Below are positions 21,701-24,318 of a stretch of DNA of 24,318 nucleotides, one piece after another (the first letter of the stretch is position 1; each line of letters opens with the position of its first letter). Below the pieces are notes generated by a model, which was not told the origin of the DNA, did not search any database, and saw only the letters and a program-made list of their open reading frames with translations. The position numbers and the translations under genes were made by a program. Where the stretch lies: NCBI RefSeq assembly GCF_030230605.1, contig NZ_JASPDO010000031.1:1-24318 (forward strand). Direction: 5' to 3'. Source of the DNA: Brevibacterium sp. UMB1308A. GTDB lineage: Bacteria > Actinomycetota > Actinomycetes > Actinomycetales > Brevibacteriaceae.

Positions 21701-22723
21701 GGTGACGGAGGCGGCGGCCAGCTGGATGCGGGTGAGGATCGTCGCAAGCGTGCCCACGAGCCCGATGATGGGGGTGAGATAGCCCAGGCCCAGGAGGAGG
21801 ACCAGCACCAGGGTGCCCGCGTCGATGCGGCCAGAGGTGAAGCTGAGGCCCGCGGCGGGCAGGAGGAGCGCGATCGCCAGGGTGGTGGCGACACTCATCG
21901 CGGCGACCAGCCAGCGCTCGGGGCCCGAGGCCGCCTTGAGCTGCAGGTCCGCGCCGCGCAGCACGGCGGCGCGCGCGTGGTCGAACGCGGAGCCGGTGCG
22001 CAGGTAGCCGCGGATGACGACGATGCCGTGCAGGTAGCCCATGACGGCGCGGGTGAGGACGGTGGCGTGCGCGGCGAGCTCCGCGTTGTTCCGCTGCGCC
22101 AGCGTCATGCCCACGGCGGAGACGAGGATCAGGAGGACGAGCGCCGCAAGTGCGACGAGGGCCAGCCGCCAGTCGACGGCGAAGAGGACGGCGGTGGTGG
22201 CGAGCGGGATGGCGGCGGCCGCGGAGCCGTCGGGGACGCCGTGGGCGAAGGCTTCCTCGAGCTGCTCGACGTCGTCGTGGAGGGTCTTCGTGAGCTGGCC
22301 GGCGGAGCGCGCCTGGACGCGGCCCAGCGGGATCGACTGCAGAGTCTGGACAATGCGCAGGCGCAGGCGGCGGAGCATGCGGTAGGTGGCGGTGTGGGCG
22401 AGGTGCTCGGAGGCGGCGGACGTGAGGGCGCGGACCACGAGGGCGGCGGCGGTCCAGCCGGCGATCGCAGGGATGCGTCCGGGGGCGTCGTCGACGAAGA
22501 GCGCGACGGCGACCGCGTACACCGCCAAGTAGGGGGCCAGGGAGCAGGTGGCGGACATGACCGCCAGAAGGCCCGCGGCGAGGAGGGCCGGGCGCTGCTC
22601 GCGGATCGCGTCGCGCAGGGTGGCTGGCAGCGGCGGCTCTGCGGGCGTGGCCGGGGTGGCTGCGGCGTCCGGGGGAGTGGTGGCCGGCGTGGCCGCGGTC
22701 TCGGGGTGCGAAGTGGTGGTCAT
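18764..22723 (-). CDS. Fused two-in-one ABC transporter (YbtP-YbtQ-like), siderophore related
   Basis: This 1319-residue protein contains two complete half-transporters in order TMD-NBD-TMD-NBD. NBD1 has VGATGSGKST near residue 396, LSGGQRQRIAIARALLKDA near 498 and IVLDEATASLD. NBD2 has VGASGSGKST near 1099, LSGGQRQRLAIARALLKDS near 1202 and ILILDEAASAVD. A charged, low-complexity linker of about 90 residues joins the halves, and a Gly/Ala-rich insert of about 35 residues lies in NBD2. YbtP and YbtQ are normally separate proteins that import ferric yersiniabactin; export by relatives cannot be excluded. ATG 22723 (MTTTSHPE) is chosen because the -10 lies 7 bases upstream. The longer frame to 23005 would read through the iron box. 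Confidence 0.85.
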   Translation of the reverse strand: MTTTSHPETAATPATTPPDAAATPATPAEPPLPATLRDAIREQRPALLAAGLLAVMSATCSLAPYLAVYAVAVALFVDDAPGRIPAIAGWTAAALVVRALTSAASEHLAHTATYRMLRRLRLRIVQTLQSIPLGRVQARSAGQLTKTLHDDVEQLEEAFAHGVPDGSAAAAIPLATTAVLFAVDWRLALVALAALVLLILVSAVGMTLAQRNNAELAAHATVLTRAVMGYLHGIVVIRGYLRTGSAFDHARAAVLRGADLQLKAASGPERWLVAAMSVATTLAIALLLPAAGLSFTSGRIDAGTLVLVLLLGLGYLTPIIGLVGTLATILTRIQLAAASVTALLEEPPLPAPAHPAVPTRFDVAFEDVSFAYREDTPVLTSVTLRVPAGTSLALVGATGSGKSTLARLLARFHDVAAGRILIGGVDVRDIAPAHLARLVAFVQQDEHVFAATLRENIRIARPAATDAEVVTAAEAAQLSEVAAALPQGWDTPLPAGGGTLSGGQRQRIAIARALLKDARIIVLDEATASLDAATECRTLEAIDTLTRDRTVLAIAHRLTTIRDSDSIAYLEAGTVAAQGDHDNLLEASAGYRDLWRAYTKATGWRLEPVARGCGTTSDEVAAVASPGHGTERLDPGHLAADGGDKGHAPSDDLGDPSNSGHDRSASNGLGGGDPAAIVRPGLGRMSFARQWRTLYGHAWRPLLTRGLPRMVAESLLRGAPLIAVVVVVLAAIGALPQTGLVGAGGIGAESLGTVLLNAGLVRTVTILLAVALVLRLLASMWMNGLIWTLAARAKADLQLSVLDRLRRVPLGLVQRLEPGRVGTTVTSDAALIDFQNVPQQVVGALVQPVLATVILLLVDWRLALAALVGLPLFWAATAWSDRVYHRVFADVHTARHTATAAMLEQARGAAVLRSNPDSAIARRYRTAMEDLESASVAMSVRATPSLTVATIAIEAGQVVLILVGSALFAAGAVPATTHVLFLFLTLTLYQPIQELGALAGYRRNQQQIAARIAEVWDAPALPEPTSPTAPAGTDVELRNVTFAYEAAEAGAPAAATGRPGTAGDTGAGGGHDLGCSERTVALRSASFVARAGEVTALVGASGSGKSTIAHLIARYWDVDAGGVLIGGTDVRELGSEAVFDAVATVFQDVYLFDESVRFNVTLGAPHATDAQVWEALVAAQCDDVVQALPQGLDTVLADGGADLSGGQRQRLAIARALLKDSPILILDEAASAVDPGTEERLQRALATLTAGRTVLVIAHRIRTVENADRIVVVDDGRIAGIGTHAHLLDTCPAYRTLAQAQAGVSDPGATHMSSKEETA

Positions 22724-22730
22724 GGAACAA

Positions 22731-22759
22731 ATAGTAAGGTGTGCCTTACTAAAAATCAA
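22731..22759 (-). promoter_or_regulatory. Iron box over the ABC-MFS operon promoter
   Basis: TAGTAAGG-TGTG-CCTTACTA (22732-22751) is a perfect 8-bp dyad. The 19-mer at 22735-22753 agrees with the IdeR/DtxR consensus TWAGGTWAGSCTWACCTWA at 15 of 19 positions. On the minus strand a -35 TTGATT (22759-22754) and a -10 TACTAT (22736-22731), 17 bp apart, overlap the dyad. Ferrous iron-bound repressor would block the promoter in iron-replete cells. Confidence 0.75.
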
Positions 22760-22822
22760 TGAATATGTATTAAATGTCGCGAGAACTTGTCCCCGCGTTG
22801 GTGGGACAGCTACGGTGGGCGG

Positions 22823-23545
22823 GTGGACGAGCGACAGGAGCAGGGTGCGGGCCGCGGACGCGGGCGTCCGTCGCGCGCCCTGGTGACGCGGGACGACATC
22901 GCCGAGGCCGCTCTGAGGATCGCGGGCGACGCTGGCTTCCCGGCCCTCACCATGCACGGGCTGGCGCGCGAGCTGGGGGTGACGACGCGGGCGCTGTACA
23001 ACCACGTGCGGGATCGCCAGGAGGTCGTCGATCTGGCCGCGCAGCGGATGGTCGAGGGCCTGCCACGGACGCAGTGGGATGCGAGCCGCTGGCGGGAGTC
23101 GCTGCGGGAGGGCTATGAGGAGGCTCGGGCGGCGTACCGGCGGATACCACGGGCGGTGCTCGTGTCACTCGATGAGACGGTGACGCCGAGCGAGGTGCCG
23201 GCGGCGCGCTTCCTGCTGGCGGAGTCGATGCTCACGTTCTTCACGGACATTGGGCTGTCCCTGGAGTGGGCGCTGGCGATGCGGGGCGCGTTCCTGTCCG
23301 ACATCTTCGCCCACGCGCTGCTCATCGACTACCGCTACGACCGGGGGAGTGCGGCAGTGCGCGAAGCGATGGGTCAGCCGATTCCCGCCGGCTGGCTGGA
23401 GGCGCAGCCGGACGTCGAGGTGCCGCTGTCGCGCGGGGTCGCCTCCCTGCCGTCGCCCACGAGCGACGACATGTTCGCGGCCGTTGTCGACCTCCGGATT
23501 GCGGCGATCGAGCGGTTGCTGGAGGTGGGGAGCGTGGGGGAGTGA
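22823..23545 (+). CDS. TetR-family transcriptional regulator
   Basis: This 240-residue protein has an N-terminal TetR helix-turn-helix: LVTRDDIAEAALRIAGDAG, then LTMHGLARELGVTTRALYNHV. A helical ligand-binding C-terminal half follows (MVEGLPRTQWD through FLLAESMLTFFTDIGLSLEW). It is divergent from the ABC-MFS operon with about 100 bp between starts and probably regulates that operon, itself, or both; the ligand is unknown. GTG 22823 (VDERQEQG) is the preferred start; TACGGT lies 6 bases upstream with a TTGTCC -35 before it, so the mRNA may be leaderless. Confidence 0.82.
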   Translation: MDERQEQGAGRGRGRPSRALVTRDDIAEAALRIAGDAGFPALTMHGLARELGVTTRALYNHVRDRQEVVDLAAQRMVEGLPRTQWDASRWRESLREGYEEARAAYRRIPRAVLVSLDETVTPSEVPAARFLLAESMLTFFTDIGLSLEWALAMRGAFLSDIFAHALLIDYRYDRGSAAVREAMGQPIPAGWLEAQPDVEVPLSRGVASLPSPTSDDMFAAVVDLRIAAIERLLEVGSVGE

Positions 23546-23786
23546 GTGGTCGCAAGCCGAGATGCAGAAAAAGATCGTCCGGTCCTGGTGGACTGCATGA
23601 CGTGCGTAGGGTAGGCCACGGCTGTTGAGAACTGTGCGACCGGAGAGTTGCCGTGCCTGTGTGACTGTCGCTTGACCTGACTTGCACAAGTAGGTGAGGG
23701 TTTCGTGGCTTCGGGGTGTGTACGTGCTGTTCAGGACGTCGCGATAGTCGAGCTCCGGTAACTAATCCGGCCCGAATCATGGGGGC
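23546..23786. other. Intergenic stretch before the IS remnant
   Basis: These 241 bases show no gene. The left end of the IS1634-type element should lie here, but without a right end I cannot identify its terminal inverted repeat. Confidence 0.4.
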
Positions 23787-24243
23787 ATGAGTCCATTCGT
23801 GCGCAAGGTACGCACCGTGTCGGGCGCTACTGCCGTGCAGATCGCTGACAAGACCGGCGGGAAGTATCGGATCGTCGAGCATCTCGGATCGGCCCACACC
23901 CCCGAGGACCTCGCTACTTTCGTCGAGGCAGGCAAAGCTAAACTGCGTGATCCCGCCCAGGCGACACTCGACTTCGACACTGCGGAGAAGCCGCGCACGA
24001 CGGCAGCGATCGTGAAGTACAGTAGGGCCGGCATCCGCATCGACGTGATCCGCAGCGAGTACACCAAGCTCGGGTTTGACACCGTCGACAGATGAGGCCT
24101 CCTTCCAGATCGTAGCCGCTCGTCTGATCGAACCGACATCGAAGTCCGACAGCGTCAGAGTCCTCGACGAGCTCGGTGTCCCGGTCGTCCACCGCAACAT
24201 CTTCCTCAACTGCCTCACACGGACACACGTGCGGGACTACCGG
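23787..24243 (+). pseudogene. IS1634-type (IS4 superfamily) transposase, frameshifted and truncated
   Basis: The first frame (23787-24090) reads VRKVRTVSGATAVQIADKTG, RIVEHLGSAHTPEDLATFVE and LDFDTAEKP, ending GFDTVD, the N-terminal region of IS1634-family transposases. The match then continues one frame over: DEASFQIVAARLIEPTSKSD, then SVRVLDELGVPVVHRNIF, until about 24240. One extra base near 24090-24092 explains the shift. After 24243 the sequence no longer resembles the family, so the DDE catalytic core is missing. It is inactive unless the shift is a sequencing error. Confidence 0.75.
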
Positions 24244-24318
24244 GGGGTGTCCCTATGGTGTTTGTCAAGCCGCGGTCGGGGTGCGGGGCTCGTATAGGGT
24301 GCCTGTTTTCATCATCGC
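24244..24318. other. Unidentified sequence at the IS break
   Basis: The last 75 bases follow a sharp end of transposase similarity. A run GGGGGGTGTCCC starts here and could be the end of another inserted element. The window stops before this can be judged. Confidence 0.3.

Noticed and set aside
20741..22762. 673-residue open frame on the plus strand, opposite the ABC transporter
   Set aside because: It is Gly/Arg/Glu-rich with no fold or motif, and exactly mirrors the coding frame of the ABC gene, which has all the expected Walker and signature motifs.
22724..23005. Upstream extension of the ABC transporter to 1413 residues
   Set aside because: It would run through the iron box and promoter and into tetR in antisense. 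MTTTSHPE at 22723 fits a leaderless start.
1..24318. tRNA, rRNA, riboswitch or replication origin
   Set aside because: I found no cloverleaf with a CCA-type end, no rRNA motif, no known riboswitch core and no iteron or DnaA-box cluster by eye.

Overview
The window is high-GC DNA from an actinomycete (Actinomycetota). Supporting this are the actinobacterial CmtR-type metal sensor, an IdeR/DtxR-like iron box, several promoters whose -10 lies 6-8 bases from the start codon (leaderless transcripts), and the protein families present. A host-associated member of the Actinomycetales, Micrococcales or Mycobacteriales fits, but the genus cannot be fixed. No RNA gene, CRISPR array or intact integrase is visible.

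Layout. (1) Bases 1-5255 are a metal-resistance block: merA (cut by the window edge) divergent from a MerR regulator, an ArsO-like flavoprotein, and a cmtR-ctpG cadmium/lead pair with a three-repeat operator. (2) Bases 5287-6711 hold two divergent 5'-truncated genes joined head to head: a luciferase-like (LLM) oxidoreductase and the 3' third of ychF. (3) Bases 6712-9890 are an array of small cassettes, each ending in a copy of the last 24 bp of ychF (peptide VEFRFNV-stop). The cargo is MntA/HepT, a ribbon-helix-helix antitoxin with a clipped toxin, a monooxygenase-HigA pair, and a chimeric HTH/SUKH gene with a SUKH gene. A seventh copy of the ychF end at 1765-1788 makes the metal block plus LLM/ychF remnant look like one more, larger cassette. 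(4) Bases 10114-13535 hold a DUF4261 gene, an orphan FitA-like antitoxin, a histidine-kinase remnant and a CPBP protease-regulator operon. This segment is bracketed by two copies of the 3' end of a sulP gene. (5) Bases 13814-17257 hold the full-length SulP transporter, a lipoprotein, a SUKH protein and unassigned coding-like remnants. (6) Bases 17397-23545 form a very GC-rich siderophore-transport unit: a fused two-in-one ABC transporter (YbtP-YbtQ-like) translationally coupled to an MFS transporter of RhtX/FptX type, under an iron box and divergent from a TetR regulator. (7) The right edge is a broken IS1634-type transposase.

The most interesting signal is region 3. The conserved 3' terminus of a housekeeping gene is repeated as the punctuation between toxin-antitoxin and immunity-type cassettes, with repeats that vary in DNA but hardly in encoded peptide. 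This looks like a cassette array grown by repeated recombination into the 3' end of ychF, with no integrase in view. The sulP 3'-end duplication looks like a second case of the same behaviour.
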